Below, one piece after another: positions 16,937 to 25,826 of a DNA stretch of 64,000 nucleotides. Position 1 is the first letter of the stretch. Every line of letters starts with the position of its first letter. Where the stretch lies: positions 1 through 64,000 of the forward strand of contig NZ_POVU01000013.1 in assembly GCF_003261585.1 (NCBI RefSeq). The letters are read 5' to 3'. Under the pieces are notes generated by a model. That model did not search any database. It was not told where the DNA came from and worked only from the letters and a program-made list of their open reading frames with translations. The position numbers were made by a program, and so were the translations under genes. The stretch comes from Acinetobacter sp. MB5. GTDB lineage: Bacteria; Pseudomonadota; Gammaproteobacteria; Pseudomonadales; Moraxellaceae.

Positions 16937-19069
16937 ATGCTTAAATTTAAAAATGATGTCGTTTACGGTGCTATTTTTGATATGGATGGAACAATGTTTG
17001 ATACTGAGCGTTTGCGGTTTCAAACACTGAAACAGGCATCACAAGAATTCATCGGTATAGAATTTTCTGATTCTTATTTGATGGCTTGTTTGGGGTTAAG
17101 TGCCAGTAGTGCTCATCGACTGGCACAACATGAATATGCAGAAGATATTCCCTACGCTGAAATTCGTAAACGTGCCGATGAACTTGAATTAGAAGCAGTC
17201 CGTCAGTTTGGTGTTCCCATCAAAAAAGGCTTATTACAGGTTTTAGAACGTCTACGCAAATCGGGACTGCGTATGGCGGTTGCGACCTCAAGCCGTCGAG
17301 CGATTGCCGAAGAATATTTGATCAACGCCAATATCTATAAGTTTTTTGATGTGCTGGTGTGTGGCGATGAAGTTGAACAAGGCAAACCACATCCCGAAAT
17401 TTTTCTAAGTGCGGCAGAGAAAATTAATCTTGCACCACATCAATGTTTAATGTTCGAAGATTCTGAAAATGGCATTCGTTCTGCACATGATGCAGGTGGA
17501 ATTTGCATTTTGTTCAAAGATATTAAAGAACCCAATCAAAGTATGCTTGCACATGCCGACCACTACTTTGAAAGCATGTATGACTATTTAGAGTATCTCA
17601 ATCCATTTACAGCCGATTTAGACATGCCTGCTGTACAGGAAGCATTTCCCCAAACCCTCAATCAGTTAACTGTTGGTATTCATGGTTTTGGGGCAATTGG
17701 TGGTGGCTATATTGCACAGATTTTATCGCATTGGGACGGATATACACGCCCGAAACGTATTTATGCCTCAACTCGAAATCCACTTTATCGTCTAGCCGTG
17801 AATGCTTTCGGTACCTATTGCATTCGTTATGGGCAACTGTCTTATGACGAACGCATTGAAAATATTTCTATTATTGATGCAGAAAATATCCAGCACATCC
17901 AAGAGATGTATATCGAGTCTTCACTGGTCGCAATTTGTTTACCTGAAAATGCCATCGAAACCGAAAGTGAAGCAATCGCGCAAGGTTTATATGCCCGCTA
18001 TATTGCTCAGGGCGAACAAGTCACTGAGCCTTTAACCCTGTTGATTATTTTAAATAATATCAATGCAAAAAAAGTCCTACTGACTCAAGTGCGTAAAGCC
18101 TTGCTACAACTGACCAATGCCAAAATTACCGATCAGATTTTAGCTCAGCATCATTTTTGCGATACCGTGGTGAATCGCATGGTCTCCAAGCTGACCGATC
18201 AAAATTTATATCGTCAACTTTCAATCAAATACAATATTTTCAAACAGGCTCAAGTTACTGATGACAGCAATCAAATCAATATTGAAGATGCAACCAGATT
18301 GAATCCAGCGCAGGAACAGCAAGCTACTGCATATATTGAAGAAATGCGACAAAACTTTCAGCCGAGTCATGTGCTACAAAACATGGATTTAATCTTGTTC
18401 AATGCTGAAATTGATATGCCAATTTATGTCGAAAATAACAGCCCTCTCCTCGGGAAAATGAGGCAAGTGGTCTTGGTCGATCAAATTTCAGATATTCAAA
18501 CCATTAAAAACCGTTTGTGGAATGGCGTACATGCCATTGCAGCATGGTATGCCAGTTTATTGGGACACACCACCATTGGCGTGGCGATGGGAGATCCTCG
18601 CATTCGACAATATGTTGAACAATTGGTACTTGAGGTCAAACAGGGTTTGTCTCATCAGATGCCACAGCGTGCCAAAGAGCTAGATCGTTTGGCGCATAGT
18701 TTTTTAAATTCTTGTGAGTTTGCCTATAAAGATCCGTGTGAGCGTGTGGGACGAGATCCTTTACGTAAACTTCAGGCAAACGAGCGAGTTTTTGCATCGA
18801 TTACCTATAATCTAAAACACCATTTGCCTTGTGATGCACTCATTCATGGTGCTGTCTTAGGCTATATTTACGCATTTAAATATGAGCAACAGAACTTAAC
18901 TGAGTTAAAACAACATTTAAAACAGCAACTTCAGCTTATGAATGTCGATGCACAATCTCAAAAAGATCTGAATGAAATGATTCAAAATCATTTGCAGGAA
19001 ATGATTTCAGGACAGTTCAGTATGGCCCATTTTATGCAAAGTAATGAACTGCATAACGAAGAAATATAA
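16937..19069 (+). CDS. mtlD: Bifunctional mannitol-1-phosphate dehydrogenase/phosphatase
   Basis: A 710-residue fusion. Residues 1-220 are a HAD phosphatase with FDMDGTMFD (Asp15/Asp17), TSSRRA near 118, and FEDSENGIRSA near 178. From about 245 comes a mannitol dehydrogenase-type Rossmann domain (GIHGFGAIGGGYIAQIL), with the KNRLWNGVH catalytic-region motif near 523. This is the Acinetobacter MtlD type, which reduces fructose-6-phosphate to mannitol-1-phosphate and then dephosphorylates it, giving mannitol as an osmoprotectant. An AAGGAATAAGGG leader precedes the ATG. It stands alone, without a mannitol transporter. In A. baylyi it is chromosomal, so its position near a plasmid origin is notable. 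Confidence 0.92.
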   Translation: MLKFKNDVVYGAIFDMDGTMFDTERLRFQTLKQASQEFIGIEFSDSYLMACLGLSASSAHRLAQHEYAEDIPYAEIRKRADELELEAVRQFGVPIKKGLLQVLERLRKSGLRMAVATSSRRAIAEEYLINANIYKFFDVLVCGDEVEQGKPHPEIFLSAAEKINLAPHQCLMFEDSENGIRSAHDAGGICILFKDIKEPNQSMLAHADHYFESMYDYLEYLNPFTADLDMPAVQEAFPQTLNQLTVGIHGFGAIGGGYIAQILSHWDGYTRPKRIYASTRNPLYRLAVNAFGTYCIRYGQLSYDERIENISIIDAENIQHIQEMYIESSLVAICLPENAIETESEAIAQGLYARYIAQGEQVTEPLTLLIILNNINAKKVLLTQVRKALLQLTNAKITDQILAQHHFCDTVVNRMVSKLTDQNLYRQLSIKYNIFKQAQVTDDSNQINIEDATRLNPAQEQQATAYIEEMRQNFQPSHVLQNMDLILFNAEIDMPIYVENNSPLLGKMRQVVLVDQISDIQTIKNRLWNGVHAIAAWYASLLGHTTIGVAMGDPRIRQYVEQLVLEVKQGLSHQMPQRAKELDRLAHSFLNSCEFAYKDPCERVGRDPLRKLQANERVFASITYNLKHHLPCDALIHGAVLGYIYAFKYEQQNLTELKQHLKQQLQLMNVDAQSQKDLNEMIQNHLQEMISGQFSMAHFMQSNELHNEEI

Positions 19070-19077
19070 ACATCATT

Positions 19078-19107
19078 AAGGTTTAGATTCAGCAGAATCT
19101 AAACCTT
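19078..19107. terminator. Hairpin after mtlD
   Basis: A perfect 13-bp stem, AAGGTTTAGATTC/GAATCTAAACCTT with a 4-nt loop, begins 8 bp after the mtlD stop. No T-tract follows on either strand, so it may work with the second hairpin at 19131-19164 as a bidirectional stop between convergent genes. Confidence 0.5.
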
Positions 19108-19130
19108 CGTAGATATTGCAATGATTGAGA

Positions 19131-19164
19131 AACAGCATCAAAACTCAAGAGTTCTGATGCTGTT
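19131..19164. terminator. Second hairpin between mtlD and the aminotransferase
   Basis: AACAGCATCA and TGATGCTGTT pair, with an inner AACTC/GAGTT extension around an AA loop, giving a 34-nt nearly perfect hairpin. It lies 10 bp beyond the aminotransferase stop, in the convergent gap. Confidence 0.5.
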
Positions 19165-19174
19165 GTGACTTAAT

Positions 19175-20392
19175 CTAAACTGTCGTTGCTTGGCAAAAGG
19201 CTTTTATGGCTTCACAAGCTTGGATCAATGATGCATCATCCAGCGCATAGGCAATCCGAAAATATGGTGCCAATCCAAAAGCACTACCTTGAACCACAGC
19301 TACATTAGCTTCATCCAGCAAGGCAAGTGCGACATCTTCATCACTATTTAGTGGTTGGCCTTGCGCAGAGATTCGTCCAATCAATCCTGCACAATTCACA
19401 AATGCATAAAATGCGCCTTCAGGTTTTTGACAGTGCAAATACGGTGTGTCATTGAGTAATTTCACCATCAGGTCACGACGCTTTTCAAACACAGCATTGG
19501 TTTCATGAACAAAGTTTTGTGAACCGCTCAACGCAGCCCAAGCTGCATGTTGAGAAATTGAACTCGCCCCTGAGGTTTGCTGACCTTGCAATTTTTCCAT
19601 TGCATTTAATAACCACTTCGGCCCTGTGGCAAAACCAATTCGCCAGCCCGTCATGGCATAGGCTTTGGATACACCATTCATGGTTAAGGTGCGTTCAACC
19701 AGACGGGGTTCAACTTGAGCGATGGTATAAAATGCTTGCTGATCAAAGGTCAGATGTTCATAAATATCATCAGATAAGATCAATACATGCGGGTATTTTA
19801 ACAACACTTCAGCCAGCGCCTGTAACTCAGCCTTACTATATACTGCTCCTGTCGGATTCGATGGCGAATTGAGAATAATCCAGCGAGTTTTCGGAGTAAT
19901 CGCTTGTTCAAGTTGCTCAGGTGTCAGTTTAAAACCGTATTCTTCGGTACAGGTCACAATCACTGAACGCGCACCCGTGAGTTGTACCATTTCAGGATAG
20001 CTCACCCAATACGGTGCAGGAATAATCACTTCATCGTCTGGGTTGAGCGTGGCTGCCAGTGCATTGTAAAGCACTTGCTTTCCGCCATTACAGACAATTG
20101 TGTCTTGCCATGTCACATGGCTCAACTGATTTTCATGACGGAATTTCTCCGCAATCGCTTCACGTAACTGACGTAAACCTGCCACTTGAGTATAACGGGT
20201 ATGCCCTGTCTGAATGGCGTCAATCGCTGCTTGGCGTACATGCTCTGGAGTATCAAAATCAGGTTCACCCGCACTGAGTGAAATAATTTTTGCCCCTGTA
20301 GCCCGTTTTTCGGCTACACGATCAATCATTTTATAGGTCGCTGAAGGTTTAGCCTGTGCCAGAAACTGGTTTAATCGTTGTTCCTGACTCAT
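19175..20392 (-). CDS. Class I/II PLP-dependent aminotransferase (AspC-like)
   Basis: A 405-residue fold-type I aminotransferase. The N-terminal ISLSAGEPDFDTPEH, the substrate loop APYWVSYPEM, NSPSNPTGAVYS and LILSDDIYEHLTF (cofactor Asp and Tyr) and the lysine loop TMNGVSKAYAMTGWRIGF near residues 232-249 are all present. It is close to the aspartate/prephenate aminotransferase subgroup. Its ATG overlaps the preceding RraA-like stop (ATGA). An upstream in-frame start would lie within that gene. As the last gene of a four-gene operon it probably deaminates an amino acid to the 2-oxo acid handled by the RraA-like proteins. The substrate is unknown. Confidence 0.85.
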   Translation of the reverse strand: MSQEQRLNQFLAQAKPSATYKMIDRVAEKRATGAKIISLSAGEPDFDTPEHVRQAAIDAIQTGHTRYTQVAGLRQLREAIAEKFRHENQLSHVTWQDTIVCNGGKQVLYNALAATLNPDDEVIIPAPYWVSYPEMVQLTGARSVIVTCTEEYGFKLTPEQLEQAITPKTRWIILNSPSNPTGAVYSKAELQALAEVLLKYPHVLILSDDIYEHLTFDQQAFYTIAQVEPRLVERTLTMNGVSKAYAMTGWRIGFATGPKWLLNAMEKLQGQQTSGASSISQHAAWAALSGSQNFVHETNAVFEKRRDLMVKLLNDTPYLHCQKPEGAFYAFVNCAGLIGRISAQGQPLNSDEDVALALLDEANVAVVQGSAFGLAPYFRIAYALDDASLIQACEAIKAFCQATTV

Positions 20393-21012
20393 GCCTGTTT
20401 TCTCCATTCAATAAGATTCATCAGTTCCAAGGTAGATTTGCCTGCTTCAAGCTGCTGCATCCATGCAGCTTCTTTTTCAAAACGCTGCTTGGCACTGTCC
20501 AAGGTTGCTTCAATGGCTGCTTGTGGAATAAACACTACCCCATCTTCATCGGCAACGACCAAATCCCCTGTTGAAACACGGATTCCGCCAAATGCCATCT
20601 CCTGACCCACTGAAAATACGCTGTCCTTAATCGTGCCTTTGACAGTAATGCCACGACTAAACACAGGAAACTGACGTCGGCGTAATGCTGCAATATCTCT
20701 CACACCTCCATCAATGATGAGCCCTGCCAGACCACGTGCTTGTGCCATACAGGTGAGTACTTCACCCCAGTAACCCGCGACATGATCATTGGTAGCCACC
20801 ACCAAAACACTGCCTGCGGGTGCTTTTTCCATAGCAATATGAATCGCAAGGTTATCACCTGGTGCACAATGCACAGTGTAGGCTGGCCCTGCAACGGCTG
20901 CACCTTGCCATACAGCATGGATCGCACGATCCACGGCACTGTCTAAACCTGATGCTTCATAAATGGTCGATGAACCATATTCAATTGCAGCTTGATAAAG
21001 ATCTTGACTCAT
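20389..21012 (-). CDS. RraA/HMG-aldolase-family protein 1
   Basis: A 207-residue member of the RraA-like / 4-hydroxy-4-methyl-2-oxoglutarate aldolase family. The metal and substrate site DGGVRD is at 101-106, preceded by a VAGYWGEVLT Gly loop, and GDLVVADEDGVVFIP lies near 160. The family holds pyruvate aldolases and oxaloacetate decarboxylases as well as the RNase E inhibitor RraA; operon context favours metabolism. It overlaps the next gene by four bases at its 3' end and the previous gene by four at its 5' end. Confidence 0.82.
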   Translation of the reverse strand: MSQDLYQAAIEYGSSTIYEASGLDSAVDRAIHAVWQGAAVAGPAYTVHCAPGDNLAIHIAMEKAPAGSVLVVATNDHVAGYWGEVLTCMAQARGLAGLIIDGGVRDIAALRRRQFPVFSRGITVKGTIKDSVFSVGQEMAFGGIRVSTGDLVVADEDGVVFIPQAAIEATLDSAKQRFEKEAAWMQQLEAGKSTLELMNLIEWRKQA

Positions 21013-21680
21013 GCTGTTTCATCCTTACGTTGTAACAGGTGATAACCCAGTTCTTCACGGGCTTGTCCCAAAGTTTTTCCAGCACTAATGGCAGTACGGA
21101 TATGCGCTTCAACATCTTCAATCTGACGTGCCACTTGCGCGACCTGTTCAGCACGGGCGCGCGGAACAACTACCACACCACTGGCATCTGCAATCACGAT
21201 ATCTCGGTCACAAACACGAGCCTGACCAATCGAGACAGGTTGGTTAACCGCAGCCACTTGTACACGGTCTTTGCCTGTCCGCATAAAGCGTCCACGGCTA
21301 AACACGGGATACCCATCACCAAGTGCTTTAGACACATCACGGCAAACCCCATCAATCACCGTTGCTGCGATATGACGAATCCCTGCATATTGGGTCATGA
21401 TGTCGCCCCAAACGGTACAATCGGTACGCCCTTGATTGTCAATCACAATCACATCGCCTTCTGCGACATCATCAATAAAATCCCCCACTGAGCCTGAAGG
21501 TTGTGCACTGGTCACATACTGCACGGTGAAGGCTGGCCCAATAATCGGTTCACGATAATTGTCTAAAGGCATAATGCCGAAACATTGTCCCGGAATACCC
21601 AGCTTGTCCATCGCATCACTAATACCTGGCGTGTCTAGACCTTTAAATAACGCCACCAGATTTTGATCACTCAGACTCAT
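21009..21680 (-). CDS. RraA/HMG-aldolase-family protein 2
   Basis: A 223-residue paralogue of its two neighbours. It has the Gly loop WGDIMTQYA, the site DGVCRD at 110-115 and DRDIVIADASGVVVVP near 165, with a helical C-terminal extension. It differs from protein 1 in a longer N-terminus (GISDAMDKLGIPG), so it is not a recent duplicate. The three may have different substrates or form a hetero-oligomer. Both ends overlap their neighbours by four bases. Confidence 0.82.
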   Translation of the reverse strand: MSLSDQNLVALFKGLDTPGISDAMDKLGIPGQCFGIMPLDNYREPIIGPAFTVQYVTSAQPSGSVGDFIDDVAEGDVIVIDNQGRTDCTVWGDIMTQYAGIRHIAATVIDGVCRDVSKALGDGYPVFSRGRFMRTGKDRVQVAAVNQPVSIGQARVCDRDIVIADASGVVVVPRARAEQVAQVARQIEDVEAHIRTAISAGKTLGQAREELGYHLLQRKDETA

Positions 21681-22345
21681 AGCGACTCCTCAACTTTAAT
21701 GGCTTCAAATTGTTGATCATGCATGACTTCTTCAACCGAACGACCTGCTTTCACTGCTTCGACCATGCCATCTTGACGACGCTGAATGCGCTCTGCCAAA
21801 TCCAGCACTTTACTGATCTGTTGCTGCGGTACAATCACTGTTCCACAGCGATCCGCGATGACATAGTCATCCTGATGTACCGTTACCCCTGCAAACTGAA
21901 TCGGTTGTCCTGCATCGTATTGCACCACACGGTTACGGGCACTGATCATGGTGACACCACGACCATATACTGGGTATGCGAGCTGTTCATTGGCTTCGAT
22001 ATCTCGGCTATAACCATCAATTAACGTGGCGCGAACCTGTTTCTGCTTCGCTGCATTGGCTAAAATATCACCCCAGCAAGAAATACCCTCGATGCCACCT
22101 GCGATCATGAGTACACGATCATGGGTGGTTATTTCTGCAACCACAGGTGTGATTAAATGCACAGTTGGAGCGGCTTCCTTTTTCGGGCCAAGTTGTACAG
22201 TACTGGCACGCCCCACGACTTTGGGACAATTCCAGAGTGGTACAATCCCCACTGTTGCCCCTGCCAAATTCAGGAAATCCAGTGCATCGGAAACCGTCGT
22301 GGTATCTAGTGCGGCCAAACGTTCAAGCAAATCTTGATCTATCAT
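21677..22345 (-). CDS. RraA/HMG-aldolase-family protein 3
   Basis: A 222-residue third paralogue, the first gene of the operon. I choose the ATG at 22345, which has GAGGA five bases upstream, over upstream in-frame TTG and ATG codons. Family features are TTTVSDALDFLNLAG near 15-29, WGDILANAA, DGYSRD at 110-115, and QDDYVIADRCGTVIVP. The position opposite a divergent LysR gene implies control by that regulator. Confidence 0.82.
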   Translation of the reverse strand: MIDQDLLERLAALDTTTVSDALDFLNLAGATVGIVPLWNCPKVVGRASTVQLGPKKEAAPTVHLITPVVAEITTHDRVLMIAGGIEGISCWGDILANAAKQKQVRATLIDGYSRDIEANEQLAYPVYGRGVTMISARNRVVQYDAGQPIQFAGVTVHQDDYVIADRCGTVIVPQQQISKVLDLAERIQRRQDGMVEAVKAGRSVEEVMHDQQFEAIKVEESL

Positions 22346-22408
22346 GAGAGTCCTCATTTTCAATTTTTAATCAATTTATGCCGAGAAATGTTTACTGTCT
22401 ATTCGGAA

Positions 22409-22440
22409 AACAATAAGCTTATAATAGGTTTAAGCTATGG
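22409..22440. promoter_or_regulatory. Candidate LysR operator in the divergent intergenic region
   Basis: The 102-bp gap between the RraA operon and the LysR gene contains a 10-bp perfect palindrome, ATAAGCTTAT, at 22413-22422. Twelve bases away lies a related half site, TAAGCTAT. Such repeated dyads in a divergent promoter fit LysR binding. There is no direct evidence. Confidence 0.4.
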
Positions 22441-22447
22441 ATAGACC

Positions 22448-23359
22448 ATGATTAATTTTCGATTGATGCGCCATCTCTGGCTATTTCTTGTTGTTGCCGA
22501 AGAACAACATTTTGGGCGGGCAGCCAAACGTCTGGGGATGACGCAACCACCACTGACCGAACACATTCAGATTCTTGAAAATGCATTAAAAGTCAAACTG
22601 TTTACCCGATCCAAACGGGGCGCACAGCTCACACCCATTGGACAAGCCATCTACCCTGCGGTAAAGAAATTTGCTGAGCAAATGCAACAACTTGAATTTG
22701 CAGTCACAGAGGCGATTCAGGGACAAAATGGGGTGTTAACCATTGGCGCAATTGCCACCGCCATGTTCGAAGTCCTTCCTCATTTGCTGGATCAATTGCG
22801 AGCTGCTCATCCTGATTTAACCATTTTGGTCAAGGAAATTGACAGTGCCGATGCCACGCCAATGCTGGAATCAGGGGAAATAGATTTGGCTTTTGCCCGT
22901 TTGCAAGGCGATGTCGGTAGCAATTTGAATGCCGTGAAACTGACCCAAGATCGACTCACGGTAATGTTACCGAAGCAGCATGTCTTGGCGAACCAAACCG
23001 AAATTCAGTTAAAGCAATTGGCCGAAGAAATTTTTGTGATGTTCTCACGAAAGTTTAGCCCGATTTATTTTGATAGCATTGTGTCCGTGTGCAATGCACA
23101 AGGTTTTTCGCCTCGTATTTTGCATGAAGTTCATTCGGTTTCCACCCAAGTGGCATTTGTCAGTTGCGGTCAAGGCATTGCCCTTGTCCCTGCATCCATG
23201 CAAAAAATCGCCCCTGAAAATGTGGTGTGTATTGCATTGCAAGAAGAAATCGAAGTGGTCACCGCAGCAGTAGCTTGGCATAAACGCAATACCAATCCTG
23301 CAATTTTCGCAGCGCTGGATTTGGTCAAAGCCCAGTTTGGGGTTGAACTATCAACATGA
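22448..23359 (+). CDS. LysR-type transcriptional regulator
   Basis: A 303-residue regulator. The N-terminal winged HTH is typical (FLVVAEEQHFGRAAKRLGMT, then QPPLTEHIQILENAL). The effector domain starts near 90 and ends with a short tail. It is divergent from the aminotransferase/RraA operon and is its likely activator. The A-F-A-R-L-Q substrate loop resembles regulators of aromatic and oxo acid catabolism, but the effector cannot be named. Confidence 0.9.
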   Translation: MINFRLMRHLWLFLVVAEEQHFGRAAKRLGMTQPPLTEHIQILENALKVKLFTRSKRGAQLTPIGQAIYPAVKKFAEQMQQLEFAVTEAIQGQNGVLTIGAIATAMFEVLPHLLDQLRAAHPDLTILVKEIDSADATPMLESGEIDLAFARLQGDVGSNLNAVKLTQDRLTVMLPKQHVLANQTEIQLKQLAEEIFVMFSRKFSPIYFDSIVSVCNAQGFSPRILHEVHSVSTQVAFVSCGQGIALVPASMQKIAPENVVCIALQEEIEVVTAAVAWHKRNTNPAIFAALDLVKAQFGVELST

Positions 23360-23449
23360 TAGCTTTTGGCTATCTTATCTTTAGCTGATAAAAATTATAC
23401 TTCAGACATGTTTATCAGTATGTTGTCTGGATTCTTGTATTTGGGCGTT

Positions 23450-24259
23450 ATGATGACACAGTTTATTAATTTTCAGCAGCAAGCAATTGATTTAAATGTG
23501 AATGGTGTTGATCTCAAACTTTCCGTTATTCACCGACTTCGTCAAAAGAAAAATGTCATTTTGTTCTTGCATGGCTTTGGTTCAAGCAAGGAAGACTATG
23601 CCAATATCAGTTACTATGCTGCGCTCAATGACTATGACTTTATTGCCTACGATGCTCCAGGTTTTGCCCAGTCGTTTTGTGCATCCCCCGAACAACTCAG
23701 CATTGAGTTTCTGGTCAGTACCGCAAAATCAGTTTTGGCACATTATGAGATTGATCAATTTCATGTCGTTGGACACTCCATGGGCGGCTTGACAGCCTTG
23801 CAACTGGCACATGAGTTGCCAAAGCGCGTGCTGAGTTTTACCGATATTGAAGGTAATATTGCCCCAGAAGATTGTTTTTTAAGCCGCCAAATTGTGCAAT
23901 TCCCAACCGATGATCCTCAGGTATTTCTGGAACAATTTATCGAACGGGTTCGCGTGTCTTATGACCCTGCTGCGGCACTCTATGCAGCCAATCTCAAGCT
24001 TAAGGTCAATCCGACATCCATCAAACCTGTGTTTAGTTCGATGGTGAGACTATCTGATTCTGGATTGCTAATGGATCAGTTTTTAAACCTTCCTTGCCCA
24101 AAAATGTTTATGTATGGTGTCACCAACCGCCATTTAAGTTATTTAGAATTTATTCAGGCACAAGGCGTACAACTTGCTGAAATTGAATATTGTGGGCATT
24201 TCCCAATGTATTCCAACCCGGTACAAATGTGGCAACAGATTGAGCTTAATCTGAGATGA
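23450..24259 (+). CDS. Alpha/beta hydrolase
   Basis: About 269 residues from the ATG at 23450. An open frame extends 28 codons upstream, but without a ribosome-binding site. Features are the oxyanion LFLHGFGSSKEDY, the nucleophile elbow VVGHSMGGLTA with Ser, and the C-terminal YCGHFPMYSNP supplying the His. The Asp is probably in the GVTNRH region or earlier. It follows the LysR gene by about 90 bp on the same strand. The substrate is unknown; ester or C-C bond hydrolysis is possible. Confidence 0.8.
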   Translation: MMTQFINFQQQAIDLNVNGVDLKLSVIHRLRQKKNVILFLHGFGSSKEDYANISYYAALNDYDFIAYDAPGFAQSFCASPEQLSIEFLVSTAKSVLAHYEIDQFHVVGHSMGGLTALQLAHELPKRVLSFTDIEGNIAPEDCFLSRQIVQFPTDDPQVFLEQFIERVRVSYDPAAALYAANLKLKVNPTSIKPVFSSMVRLSDSGLLMDQFLNLPCPKMFMYGVTNRHLSYLEFIQAQGVQLAEIEYCGHFPMYSNPVQMWQQIELNLR

Positions 24260-24358
24260 GCATCAGCATTTTCCGCTAAATAATTGGGACGATATCTTAA
24301 AAAATGGAATCACCGTTTAGAGTTAGAAGCAACGCTTTAAATTTTTAATGTTTTTTAT

Positions 24359-24390
24359 AGCACTTGGCGGTATGTCTAGCGCCAAGTGCT
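24359..24390. repeat. 11-bp inverted repeat at a convergent gene junction
   Basis: Arms AGCACTTGGCG and CGCCAAGTGCT are separated by 10 nt. The stop of the minus-strand gene at 24389 lies inside the right arm. No T-tract follows in either direction, so it may be a weak bidirectional terminator or a protein-binding palindrome. Confidence 0.45.
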
Positions 24391-24967
24391 AAGCAAAGAA
24401 TCGCTTCTGTGTAAATCTGAAATACATGAGAAACCACAGATATAAACCACCAGCTATAAAAATCGTCGCGAACAACCCAATCAGGATATTGTGTGCAATG
24501 TCCAAACGTTGGATATATTTTTGAACAAATACCTGATCATTTTTAATGACCACTTGATGACCAGCGGCTGTCGTCCCATAAAGTTCATAAATAATATTGA
24601 TACAGGCCTGACGCGCATTCCAATACGCCTTCTCATCATTTCGCTGGCACAGAATCGTGCTGTATTTCATATAGCTCAAGCGAATCGGGAAGTTTTGAGT
24701 ACAGACATCCGTTTGAAAGCTATTACATTTAAAAATTTGTACGGTTTTATTCTGGGTAAAAAATAGTTGGCGTTCCCGATAATTTTTGCCGTAGCGCAGA
24801 TGGACATCATCTGAGAAATGTTGCTTGCTCACCTGCTGTGGGAAAAATTGTTGCTGATCGACAAAACAACCAATCAATGCAGCACAAAAGAAAATTAAAC
24901 ACACCATAAAGCCTTCCTGACGTGTTTCATACAGGAAAGCGGTGAGTTTTTTGGGAATAAAGTTCAT
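24389..24967 (-). CDS. Hypothetical membrane protein
   Basis: A 192-residue protein I do not recognise. One hydrophobic helix is at about 19-36 (FMVCLIFFCAALIGCF) and a second at 158-180 (ILIGLFATIFIAGGLYLWFL). Between them is a ~120-residue periplasmic loop with five or six Cys, which could form disulfides. Both termini are basic and cytoplasmic. It is convergent to the hydrolase and 36 bp downstream of the GntR gene on the same strand. Confidence 0.6.
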   Translation of the reverse strand: MNFIPKKLTAFLYETRQEGFMVCLIFFCAALIGCFVDQQQFFPQQVSKQHFSDDVHLRYGKNYRERQLFFTQNKTVQIFKCNSFQTDVCTQNFPIRLSYMKYSTILCQRNDEKAYWNARQACINIIYELYGTTAAGHQVVIKNDQVFVQKYIQRLDIAHNILIGLFATIFIAGGLYLWFLMYFRFTQKRFFA

Positions 24968-25003
24968 GTTCAGTCAGAGAAAAGTCTCTAAAAATCGCTC
25001 GGA

Positions 25004-25732
25004 TTAGCCTTTAAATTTTTTAATGCTTTTTGATAAATGCGCACGCATCATTTGACGGGCTAAAGCACCATCCTGTTCAATAATCGCTTTCAAGATATTT
25101 AAATGTTCGAGGTGCACATTTTCCAGATATTCCTGACGTGCATTCGGATTGAGTTCAATGGAACGGACACGTGCACGTGGAATAATTTTTTCACCTAAAT
25201 ATTTTAAGAAATCAACAAAATACTGGTTATTTGATGCTTCGGCAATCGCAATATGGAAACGGTAGTCTGCTTGTACAGTTCCATCAATCACATCGGAAGA
25301 AATATGTTTTTTAAAATCATCCAATGCTGCCTGCATTTTATCAATATGCACCTGTTGGCGACGCTCTGCTGCAAGAAAAACGGCTTCGGTTTCCAAGCTG
25401 ATGCGCAGTTCAAGTAAGGCAATAATGTCATTAATGGTTTCTAGACTCGCATTTGAAAGCAAGAAGTTCTGCTCGCCTTCCTGCTCTTTCACAAATGTCC
25501 CAATACCGTGACGAGTTTCAACGAAACCTAAAGAGCGCAGTTCAGTAATCGCTTCTCGAATCACCGAGCGGCTGACTTCAAATTGTTCAATCAACTCAAG
25601 TTCGGTTGGAATTTTATCGCCAACCGCATAACTCCCACTTTGAATCTGCTGAATCAACTGTTCAACAATCGCATGACTTAACTTTTGATGGTTTTTCGTT
25701 TTATGCGTTTTCTGGATTGTTGAATCGATCAT
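25004..25732 (-). CDS. GntR/FadR-family regulator with FCD domain
   Basis: About 242 residues from the ATG at 25732. The winged HTH (VGDKIPTELELIEQFEVSRS, then VIREAITELRSLGFVETRHG) is followed by an all-helical FCD effector domain with the metal and ligand residues (ADYRFHIAIAEASNN). These are typical of repressors of sugar acid catabolism. It is the last gene of the glucarate-like cluster. The two related dyads in the gudD/MFS promoter region are its probable operators. Confidence 0.88.
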   Translation of the reverse strand: MIDSTIQKTHKTKNHQKLSHAIVEQLIQQIQSGSYAVGDKIPTELELIEQFEVSRSVIREAITELRSLGFVETRHGIGTFVKEQEGEQNFLLSNASLETINDIIALLELRISLETEAVFLAAERRQQVHIDKMQAALDDFKKHISSDVIDGTVQADYRFHIAIAEASNNQYFVDFLKYLGEKIIPRARVRSIELNPNARQEYLENVHLEHLNILKAIIEQDGALARQMMRAHLSKSIKKFKG

Positions 25733-25826
25733 CTTTCTCACACGTTCAAAGCAGACAGGGAATGCCAATTATAACATGAACTCAATTCGACTGACCAAAT
25801 CCTTTGTATGATCATAGAGCTAGCTT

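Noticed and set aside
24359..24390. Strong intrinsic terminator at the 24-kb inverted repeat
   Set aside because: No T-run follows the stem on either strand, so it is listed only as a repeat.
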